Shown in pieces: positions 34,242-40,117 of a stretch of DNA of 40,117 bases (position 1 is the stretch's first letter; every line of letters begins with the position of its first letter). The stretch comes from Chloroflexota bacterium (GTDB lineage Bacteria > Chloroflexota > Anaerolineae > Aggregatilineales > Phototrophicaceae): positions 1 to 40,117 of the forward strand of contig JAPPFH010000113.1 in NCBI GenBank assembly GCA_028875185.1, in the 5' to 3' direction. The position numbers and the translations under genes are program-made. The notes under the pieces are model-generated. The model had not been told where the DNA came from. It searched no databases and was given only the letters and a program-made list of their open reading frames with translations.

Positions 34242-35984
34242 TCATTCCTCGAAGAGATTTTCCCCGTGCGAGAGCCGGCGCGCGATGGTGTAGGTCTGCA
34301 ATTGCGAGCGCATGGTTGGGGCGTGCGCCGCCAGGTAGCGCGCGGCCGCGATTAGCACATGATTTGCCCGCTCTTCTGATTCCCGGCGGATAACGCTGTA
34401 CTGATTAAAAGCCGCTTCCACGCATTGGATCGTGTGGAAATCGCGATCTTCGCGCAACAGCAACTGTCCCATCCGCGCCATCAGCTTTTCCGGGCAGCCG
34501 CCGCTGACCAGATACTGCGCCGCCAGCGCGCCCGCCTGGTTTACCTGCTGCTGCAAATTGAGAAGCGGCGCAAAGTCATCGAGCAGCCGAATGGGATTGG
34601 AAACGCTATCGGGCTGCGGCAGGCGCACGGATGGCAGATTCAAAAAGCGATCGAGATAAATGCTCATCGCGGCGTCGAATATGCCGCGCGTCAAGCCGAT
34701 GGATTCGACGCGCGCCAAGCCTTGATGCGCGGCGTTGGCGAAAGTAAAGGTGTGCAGAGCGGTATCCCAGTCACCGAATTCATTGCTGGTGTGGAAATGG
34801 GCGATGCGGCGGGCGGCGGCGTAGGCGACTATGCCAGCCAAATCGACCGGCGCAACGCCTTCGCGCAGGCAGTTGAGCAGCAGGTCGATGATCGCCGCCG
34901 GATCATCGCCGAGCAAGGTCGGGAGCAGTGCCTCGACTTCATAGCTGGAGACGCGCCCCGTCCCCGTCTCCAGCGCTTCCGGCAGTTTTTCAAACGCGGC
35001 TTCCAGCAGCGGGATTAAGTCGATTGGCTTGCGCCAGGCGTTGGATTCTTCCATGCGGCGCGCATCGGTCAGGTTGGGCACGACGCTGGTGAAAGCCAGC
35101 TCGGCGTGTTCCCAGCCAGCGAGATCGACTGAGGTCAGCGCTTTGTTGATGAAATCCAGGGTATGCCCGGCATCAAGGTAGCGATGATCGGTCGCCGCTG
35201 TGAAGAGCATATCGGCGATTTGGACATCATCGGCGCCGGCTCTTAGCGCGGAGACGATGGCGCGTTCGCCTGCTTGGGCATCGCGCACTTCGACGAATTG
35301 TCGGAACCATGCCTTCAAGGTTGGGATGTCGGTTTCATCATTGGGCAGCGGACGCGGATTGAAGCGCGGCGACATGCCGGCGGTATCGCTCGCCACATCA
35401 GCCAGCCCGTGGAAAAGCGCCAGCGGGCGATCATCGGCGTCGAGATAGGGGACCAGATTGATCGTACAACCGAGCGTGGTCAAGCCGCGCCCCCAACCCA
35501 TGCCGCGATAGAGCGTGCCGAAATCTAGGCCGATGCGGAAGGGCTCGGCCGGCGCTACGCCTTGCCTCAGCAGATTGATCACGGCTTTGGCGACCACCAG
35601 GCTGAGATTGTGCTGCAAGCCATCGCGCAGGCGATTGCGCTGATGCTCAAGCGTGCCGCCATTGGCGCGCAGATCGACGTAGATCTCGCCATCGCGCAGC
35701 TCTACCGGGAAGCTGTCTATATCGTCCGCCCAGAGATCAAATGCGCCGCCGCTGGCCAGGTCAAAGCGGGCGTGATGCCAGTGGCAGCTCAATATGCCGT
35801 CTTCGACCGAGCCCTTATCCAGGGGAAAACCCATGTGCGGGCAGCGATTATCAAGGGCGTAGACCTTGTCGCTATAGAGGAAGAGCACCAAAGTCTTGCC
35901 GTTCGGATGGACGGTAATGCTGCCTTTGCCTTGCAATTCCTCGAAGCGCGCGACCGATACGAAAGCGTCTCTTTCCTTTAGCAT
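34242..35984 (-). CDS. Rieske [2Fe-2S] domain fused to a large helical domain of unknown function
   Basis: The 580-residue product opens with a Rieske-type iron-sulfur domain (residues 1-110) whose ligands are C48 and H50 (CPH) and C67 and H70 (CHWH). The remaining 470 residues are predicted largely helical and match no domain I can name. They contain two His-rich segments, HRYLDAGHTLDFINKAL and HFHTSNEFGDWDTALHTF, which could bind a metal, so an oxygenase-like role is possible but unproven. No reductase or ferredoxin gene is adjacent. The ATG at 35984 follows GGAGG. It ends 47 bp from rsgA, convergent with it. Confidence 0.85.
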   Translation of the reverse strand: MLKERDAFVSVARFEELQGKGSITVHPNGKTLVLFLYSDKVYALDNRCPHMGFPLDKGSVEDGILSCHWHHARFDLASGGAFDLWADDIDSFPVELRDGEIYVDLRANGGTLEHQRNRLRDGLQHNLSLVVAKAVINLLRQGVAPAEPFRIGLDFGTLYRGMGWGRGLTTLGCTINLVPYLDADDRPLALFHGLADVASDTAGMSPRFNPRPLPNDETDIPTLKAWFRQFVEVRDAQAGERAIVSALRAGADDVQIADMLFTAATDHRYLDAGHTLDFINKALTSVDLAGWEHAELAFTSVVPNLTDARRMEESNAWRKPIDLIPLLEAAFEKLPEALETGTGRVSSYEVEALLPTLLGDDPAAIIDLLLNCLREGVAPVDLAGIVAYAAARRIAHFHTSNEFGDWDTALHTFTFANAAHQGLARVESIGLTRGIFDAAMSIYLDRFLNLPSVRLPQPDSVSNPIRLLDDFAPLLNLQQQVNQAGALAAQYLVSGGCPEKLMARMGQLLLREDRDFHTIQCVEAAFNQYSVIRRESEERANHVLIAAARYLAAHAPTMRSQLQTYTIARRLSHGENLFEE

Positions 35985-36140
35985 GATTCGCCTCCACGCA
36001 TCCCACGTACTGCAATATGCTTAGGTCTTGTATTTGATGCCGCAGCGGCGACAAATGTCGTCATTCTATTGATGAGATAGGCTGCTGCGCTCTTACATGA
36101 TTGGCGGCCCGCGGCGCAGTGGGGCAGTCCCATCGGAAGC

Positions 36141-36206
36141 GGGCGACTCGCCATGTCGCCCGAAAACACAAATCGCAACGGCAGCGGACGACCAGATTGG
36201 TCGCCC
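36141..36206. repeat. Two GGGCGAC palindromes (family B)
   Basis: 36141-36161 has GGGCGAC and GTCGCCC seven-base arms around TCGCCAT. 36186-36206 has GACCA/TGGTC at its core with CG pairs outside it and one mismatched end, followed by CCTACA. Spacing and orientation match the pair at 3573-3635. Confidence 0.75.
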
Positions 36207-36210
36207 CTAC

Positions 36211-36405
36211 AAGGCTTGATTGGTATTAGCGAAAATCGCCTGATTTTCTGCCCCCATCCCCCAGCCCCTTACCCCAAAATGAGGGAAGGGGAGCTTAGCC
36301 CAGTGCGAAACAGTACACAGATTGCGATTTCGTCTCGTTATTAGGATCTGTCATGCAGTATTCTGCCCATTTTTCATGCCGGTCTTGTAATACCAATCAA
36401 GCCTT
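36211..36405. repeat. 195-bp segment bounded by 18-bp inverted repeats
   Basis: AAGGCTTGATTGGTATTA (36211-36228) is the exact reverse complement of TAATACCAATCAAGCCTT (36388-36405). The interior contains the G-rich repeat at 36251-36293. The left arm directly follows the CCTACA end of a family B palindrome, so different repeats are nested. MITE-like origin is inference. Confidence 0.6.
36251..36293. repeat. G-rich dispersed repeat, diverged copy (family A)
   Basis: CCCCCATCCCCCAGCCCCTT leads into ACCCCAAAATGAGGG and AAGGGGAG. It matches 13906-13949 and, in reverse, the core of the copies at 1 and 13976. CCCCTT and AAGGGG can form the outer stem of a hairpin. Confidence 0.7.
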
Positions 36406-36736
36406 ACAGAGAACACTCTTGTGCATGACTTGCTTGCGCTTACTGAGGACCCTGATAGGGCTTTTAACGCGCTGCTTCGGTGGTCAATGTCGGCGGTCAG
36501 TTTCGGAGGGCAATGTCTACGTGCCCTACGCGACCTTTTGTTCGCCCCTTCCCCTCTATTCTGTTATACAGTCACAGCTATGGACCCCGGTTACGCTCAG
36601 CTCTCAACTTCGGCGGCGCGACGTTCATTTTGCCGATCGCGCCGCCTACCAAAGCGAAAATTGACCTCAAACACAGAACACCCCCGCTGTATCTATACTG
36701 TGTCAATACTATTCTCGTTTTTCCCGGTTTTTCCGG

Positions 36737-36758
36737 GAGTATTCAGCGAGTATTCAGC
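36737..36758. repeat. Tandem duplication of an 11-base unit
   Basis: GAGTATTCAGC occurs twice in direct succession. CCCGG-TTTTT-CCGGG (36723-36737) immediately precedes it and can form a five-base stem. Nothing links this to a gene. Confidence 0.5.
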
Positions 36759-36912
36759 GACATTTTATCGATTCTTCAAGCACAGTTGCGGGCTTCCTAA
36801 GAGGCTGATCGAAGCCGCCGAGAAGCCAGAACCAAGAGTACGATGGCTGTGAAATCGAGCCGAGTTCTTAGAAGCGGACAAGCCTTACAGATTTTGCTGG
36901 TACCGGCGCGAC

Positions 36913-37070
36913 GGGAGTGGTGAAGTTGATGATATGGACTTAGCGCATTCATATCAAGATGTGTGTACGGGCGAGCCGGTGGCTCGCCCCCTCAATATCC
37001 TCGGTGTGCTCGGTGGTAAAAACCATTACAGAGTTCGGAATTATCGCATATCCATAATTCACCACTCCCC
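36913..37070. repeat. Inverted TTCACCACTCCC pair enclosing a GGGCGAG palindrome
   Basis: GGGAGTGGTGAA (36913-36924) is the reverse complement of TTCACCACTCCC (37058-37069). The enclosed palindrome at 36969-36989 pairs GGGCGAGCC with GGCTCGCCC. TTCACCACTCCC also occurs at 14038, nearly at 63, and inverted at 13874. The unit lies immediately upstream of dnaX and its leader. Confidence 0.55.
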
Positions 37071-37140
37071 GGCGCGACCGACCGCTTGTTTGCTGGCAGG
37101 TCAAGTGCTAGACTCACTGCGGTGAACCGGAGGAAATCGC

Positions 37141-38718
37141 TTGCCCGAACAGGCGCTCTATCTCAAGTGGCGGCCGCTGTCTTTTGATGATGTTGTCGGC
37201 CAAGAGCACATTACGCGCACACTGCGGAACGCCTTGATCCGCGGGCGTATCCGCCATGCGTATCTCTTTTGTGGTCCGCGCGGCACGGGCAAGACGACTA
37301 CGGCGCGTCTGCTGGCGAAAGCGGTGAACTGTACGCATGAAGACGCGGCCAAGCGCCCCTGCAACGATTGCGCCAATTGCCTGGCGATTAACGAAGCGCG
37401 CTTCCTCGACCTGATCGAAATTGACGCCGCCTCGCATACCGGCGTCGATGATGTGCGCGAGTTGCGCGACAAGATCGCATTTGCGCCGGGCGAGGGCAGC
37501 TACAAGGTCTACATCATTGACGAGGTGCATCGCTTCAGCGGCAACGCCTTCGACGCGCTATTGAAGACCTTGGAAGAACCGCCGGAACACGCGATCTTCG
37601 TCTTGGCCACGACCGAAATTGACAAAGTGCCGGCCACGATCAAGAGCCGCTGCCTGCAGTTTGAATTTCGCCGCGTGTCTCTAATGGAACTCATGCGGCG
37701 CTTGGCAACCATCGTCGAGCATGAATCGCTATCAATCGAGCCGGCGGCGCTGGAACTCATCGCGCGGCAGAGCACCGGCAGCGTCCGCGACAGCATCAGC
37801 CTGCTCGATCAGATCGTGGTCGATCCTGAAGAAACCATTACGTTGCCCATGACGCGGACGCTGCTAGGCACAGCTCATGCGCTTCAAGTGGCTGAAGTGG
37901 TTGAAGCGCTGGCGGAGCAAGATATCGCGCGCGGGATCCAGTTGATCAATTTGGCGATTGACGGCGGCAGCGATCCTCGGCAGTTCGGTCAGCAGCTAGT
38001 CACCTATCTGCGCAATGTGATGCTGGCGCAAACGGCCGGCGTTGAACTCGTCGAAGCATCGCAGGAAGAGCGTTCGACCTACGCGGCGATGGCTAAGCGA
38101 TTCAGCCGCGCGCGCCTGTTGAATTCGATCCGCGCATTCAATTCGGCGGTCAACAATTATACCGGCGGTTGGCAGCCGCAGCTCTCGCTGGAGCTGGCGC
38201 TGATCGAGGTCTTGCAGGGTGAGGAGGCGCCGGTAACGCAGGCGACCGTGACGCCTGCGGCCGCGACGAAACCGCCGCCGCCCGCGTCTGAAGCGCCTCA
38301 ATCGCGTTCCGCCAATGTCGAAGATTTTGAACGCGCTGCGGCAAGCGCGCCGGGCGAGCCGCCGGTTTATCCAGCCGCGAAGATTAATGATGGCTGGTCG
38401 GATCTATTGGCGCAGGTGTATCGCTACAATAAGAATCTGCCGCCGCTGCTTGAGAACGCGCATGTTCGCGCGATCGAGGGAAACCGTCTGATCCTGGGCG
38501 TGACGAACGAGGTATTTGTGCCGATGATCGAAGCGCCGAAGCGCGCCCGCGTCGTTGAGCAAGCCATCCATGATCTGCATGGCGTTAAACTGTTGGTGCA
38601 AGTGCGCGCGGTTGATGCGGTTATCGTGCCCGAGGCGGCGGCTGAAATCGAGGAATCGCCAGCGGACGATCCGCTTATTGCGATGGCGCGGGAGCTTGGG
38701 GGCGTGGTTGAAGAGTAG
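37141..38718 (+). CDS. dnaX: DNA polymerase III subunit gamma/tau
   Basis: DnaX is the clamp-loader ATPase that loads the sliding clamp and ties polymerases together in the replisome. The 525-residue protein has Walker A GPRGTGKT (45-52), the zinc motif CNDCANC, EIDAASHTGVDDVRELRD, the DEVH-type Walker B in VYIIDEVHRFS and the sensor region FVLATTE. An Ala/Pro-rich stretch (about 365-415) leads to a tau-type C-terminal part. The start is TTG at 37141 with GGAGG seven bases upstream. A weak promoter (TTGTTT, 17 bases, TAGACT) lies at 37086-37114. It begins a dnaX-ybaB-recR cluster. No frameshift signal for gamma production was looked for beyond inspection. Confidence 0.97.
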   Translation: MPEQALYLKWRPLSFDDVVGQEHITRTLRNALIRGRIRHAYLFCGPRGTGKTTTARLLAKAVNCTHEDAAKRPCNDCANCLAINEARFLDLIEIDAASHTGVDDVRELRDKIAFAPGEGSYKVYIIDEVHRFSGNAFDALLKTLEEPPEHAIFVLATTEIDKVPATIKSRCLQFEFRRVSLMELMRRLATIVEHESLSIEPAALELIARQSTGSVRDSISLLDQIVVDPEETITLPMTRTLLGTAHALQVAEVVEALAEQDIARGIQLINLAIDGGSDPRQFGQQLVTYLRNVMLAQTAGVELVEASQEERSTYAAMAKRFSRARLLNSIRAFNSAVNNYTGGWQPQLSLELALIEVLQGEEAPVTQATVTPAAATKPPPPASEAPQSRSANVEDFERAAASAPGEPPVYPAAKINDGWSDLLAQVYRYNKNLPPLLENAHVRAIEGNRLILGVTNEVFVPMIEAPKRARVVEQAIHDLHGVKLLVQVRAVDAVIVPEAAAEIEESPADDPLIAMARELGGVVEE

Positions 38719-38744
38719 CGCCCTCATAATGCGCATTGCGGTTG

Positions 38745-38774
38745 TTGATTGCCGGTTGGCGCGGCGAGTATAAT
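38745..38774 (+). promoter_or_regulatory. Promoter upstream of the YbaB gene
   Basis: TTGATT (38745-38750) and TATAAT (38769-38774) are 18 bases apart; the -10 is perfect. The start would be near 38781, about 30 bases before the ATG, so ybaB-recR can be expressed independently of dnaX. Confidence 0.55.
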
Positions 38775-38810
38775 CAGAAGCGGATTAGTCGAAGTCTCAG
38801 GAGACAATGT

Positions 38811-39185
38811 ATGGCCAAGCGACGCGGCAGTAGACGCAGTTCTTCCGGTTTGCCGGGCGGCGCCAATCCGATGGCAATGCTGCAGAAGATGCAGCAAGAT
38901 ATGGCCGAGGCGCAGGAAAGCCTGGAGCATGAAACAATTGAAGTGTCCGTCGGCGGCGGCGCGATAAAGGTTGTCATAACGGGGCATCAGCGGGTGCAAT
39001 CGGTGGAGATAAACCCCGATGTCATTGACCTGGACGATGAAGAATGGGTGGCTGATTTGCAGGATCTGCTGGTGGCCGCGGTGAATCAAGCGATCGAGCG
39101 GAGCCAGGCGATGGCGGCGGAGCGTATGGAAGCCATTACTGGCGGCTTGGGCGATGTCCCCGGCTTGGGTGGTTTGCTTGGCTGA
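38811..39185 (+). CDS. YbaB/EbfC-family nucleoid-associated protein
   Basis: These small proteins bind DNA as dimers and usually lie between dnaX and recR. The 124-residue product has a basic, Ser/Arg-rich start, then MAMLQKMQQDMAEAQESLEHETIEVSVGGGAIKVVITG and VQSVEINPDVID, the family core, and a Gly/Met-rich tail GGLGDVPGLGGLLG. The ATG at 38811 has AGGAGA six bases upstream; the frame is open to 38736 but those residues are not family-like. It lies between dnaX and recR as expected. Confidence 0.95.
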   Translation: MAKRRGSRRSSSGLPGGANPMAMLQKMQQDMAEAQESLEHETIEVSVGGGAIKVVITGHQRVQSVEINPDVIDLDDEEWVADLQDLLVAAVNQAIERSQAMAAERMEAITGGLGDVPGLGGLLG

Positions 39186-39251
39186 GGCGCACGCAAGCAA
39201 AGGTCGACGGCGCAGTGATTCGCGGTTCTTGGCGCAGTCCTGGCGGCGATC

Positions 39252-39857
39252 ATGAGCAGCGCGATTCCGGAACCAGTGACCAAGCTGACGGAAGCCTTTT
39301 CGCGCTTGCCGGGCGTAGGTCCAAAAACGGCGTCGCGCCTGACGTTTTTTCTGCTGCGCGCGCCCGATGATTATTCATTGAGCCTGTCCGCCGCTTTGAC
39401 CAACCTAAAAGCCCAGACGCGCTTTTGCAGCAACTGCTTTAACATCACCGTGGATGATCCCTGCGCCATTTGCGATTCAAGCGAGCGCGATGGTGATACG
39501 ATTGCCGTCGTTGAAGAGCCGCTGGATCTTATGGCGCTGGAGCGCACGGGCATCTACCGCGGTCAATACCATGTGCTTCACGGCGCGATATCGCCGGTGA
39601 GCGGCATCGGTCCCGATGATCTCAAGATTCGCGAGTTGGTCGCCCGCGTCAAGAATGGGTCGGTGAACGAGGTGATCATCGCGACCAATCCCGGCATGGA
39701 AGGCGATGCCACCGCGATGTATCTGCAGCGCGAATTGGCGTCCACGAACGTTCGCGTGACGCGGCTGGCGCGCGGCTTGCCGACCGGGGGCGATTTGGAG
39801 TATGTGGATTTGGTGACGCTCATGCAGGCGCTGGAAGGACGCAGCGAGCTTGGTTGA
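39252..39857 (+). CDS. recR: Recombination mediator protein RecR
   Basis: RecR helps load RecA on gapped DNA with RecF and RecO. The 201-residue protein has an N-terminal helix-hairpin-helix (LPGVGPKTASRLTFFLL), a C4 zinc finger (C59, C62, C71, C74) and a Toprim domain with VVEEPLDLMALE and NPGMEGDATAMYL. The C-terminal GLPTGGDLEYVD motif completes the family pattern. The ATG at 39252 sits 66 bp after the YbaB stop. It is the last gene of the cluster; recF and recO are not in the window. Confidence 0.97.
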   Translation: MSSAIPEPVTKLTEAFSRLPGVGPKTASRLTFFLLRAPDDYSLSLSAALTNLKAQTRFCSNCFNITVDDPCAICDSSERDGDTIAVVEEPLDLMALERTGIYRGQYHVLHGAISPVSGIGPDDLKIRELVARVKNGSVNEVIIATNPGMEGDATAMYLQRELASTNVRVTRLARGLPTGGDLEYVDLVTLMQALEGRSELG

Positions 39858-39987
39858 CATCCGCCCGCCAACAGCGTCCGCGCGAAACTGGGGCAAACGT
39901 CGCGAGAAATATCGAAACGTAAAGATGGCGAGGAAGTGATCAAGCGTATCCACATTGTCGGAGTTTGCCACTTGTTTGAAGAGTCTC

Positions 39988-40016
39988 TTGACATTGGAAT
40001 TGCGCGCTGATAAGCT
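39988..40016 (+). promoter_or_regulatory. Strong-looking promoter at the window end
   Basis: TTGACA (39988-39993) is perfect. Seventeen bases later comes TAAGCT (40011-40016), a weak -10 that overlaps an alternative TGATAA. TGTCAA at 40020-40025 mirrors the -35. Such promoters often precede stable RNA operons, which would lie past the window end. Confidence 0.4.
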
Positions 40017-40029
40017 AGGTGTCAACGGT

Positions 40030-40052
40030 GAGAGAGAGCCTCTCGCTTTTTT
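40030..40052 (+). terminator. Terminator-like hairpin just after the end promoter
   Basis: GAGAG and CTCTC (40032-40036, 40040-40044) form a short stem with loop AGC, followed by GC and six T (40047-40052). It lies only about 30 bases beyond the expected start, so it may act as an attenuator or processing site rather than a simple terminator. Confidence 0.4.
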
Positions 40053-40117
40053 GTCCCGAGATTGGGGCGAGTGCGGATTAACAGCAGAATAGCAGGTTAA
40101 GACAGAGCGAATCAAAC

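Larger units (their letters stand above)
35985..37140. other. 1.16-kb repeat-rich gap upstream of dnaX
   Basis: Short overlapping ORFs here have no recognisable protein signature. The gap holds two family B palindromes (36141, 36186), an inverted pair (36211-36228 and 36388-36405), a G-rich repeat (36251-36293), a tandem 11-base duplication (36737-36758) and an inverted pair of TTCACCACTCCC motifs (36913 and 37058). I saw no SRP RNA or other stable RNA. Confidence 0.7.
39858..40117. other. Window-end intergenic region
   Basis: After recR no gene is seen. A consensus-like -35 and a weak -10 (39988-40016) are followed by a short hairpin and a run of six T (40030-40052). The last 65 bases, AACAGCAGAATAGCAGGTTAAG among them, have no coding signal and may be the leader of a downstream RNA or gene outside the window. 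Confidence 0.5.

Noticed and set aside
36353..36852. Three overlapping plus-strand ORFs of about 100-140 codons upstream of dnaX
   Set aside because: They overlap in different frames, contain repeats, have no clear ribosome sites and show no conserved domain. I consider the whole 1.16-kb gap noncoding.
36800..37140. Possible SRP RNA (ffs), which often lies near dnaX
   Set aside because: I looked for the conserved GGAAGG and AAGCAGC-type core and did not find it.
39477..40115. A 212-codon minus-strand ORF covering the end of recR and the end region
   Set aside because: It runs antisense through recR, and its start region lies in sequence with promoter-like signals on the plus strand. No family motif is visible. 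It is most likely a shadow.

Overview
The window is GC-rich, gene-dense chromosomal DNA from a bacterium. Core genes (primary sigma factor, guaA, prfA-prmC, dnaX-ybaB-recR, rsgA, acpS, a class A penicillin-binding protein) rule out a plasmid or phage. Several traits suggest a Chloroflexota (Anaerolineae-like) genome: frequent TTG/GTG starts, a cysteine-poor FmdB-type protein, a DUF177 gene next to the sigma factor, and G-rich and GGGCGAC...GTCGCCC extragenic palindromes. No rRNA or marker gene settles the lineage, so this is inference.

Left part (1-16.2 kb): a bifunctional penicillin-binding protein is followed by a repeat-filled gap. Next come a hexapeptide acyltransferase, a two-gene unit (glycosyltransferase, then a TIR-FHA fusion), an M28 lipoprotein peptidase, an SDR epimerase, sigma-70 behind a DUF177 protein, a pseudo-receiver/DUF309 protein with an overlapping 14-codon upstream ORF, an S9 peptidase, and a methyltransferase-glycosyltransferase pair.

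Middle (16.2-27 kb): an orphan OmpR-type response regulator lies beside a codirectional minus-strand run. That run is FmdB-like protein, phosphohistidine phosphatase-nitroreductase fusion, SDR epimerase, guaA, stand-alone AsnC ligand-binding domain and lipoprotein. A methyltransferase and acpS follow, then a three-gene unit of haloalkane dehalogenase, deoC and a PucR regulator.

Right part (27-40.1 kb): prfA is followed by a decayed MBOAT O-acyltransferase gene whose frame overlaps the prmC start. Then come a class V aminotransferase, an RlmD-like protein with altered catalytic residues, a membrane-anchored DsbA-type oxidoreductase, rsgA, and a Rieske protein with a large unassigned helical domain. 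A 1.16-kb repeat-rich gap precedes dnaX-ybaB-recR. The window ends in a strong-looking promoter followed at once by a terminator-like hairpin, whose target lies outside.

Functional links: RF1 (prfA) is the substrate of PrmC. RecR with DnaX and YbaB is a classic replication/repair cluster. The best candidates for new biology are the unusual fusions (TIR-FHA, SixA-nitroreductase, Rieske-helical), the RlmD paralogue lacking its catalytic cysteine, and the dispersed palindromic repeat families that fill nearly every long gap. No CRISPR array, prophage, insertion-sequence transposase or tRNA gene was seen.
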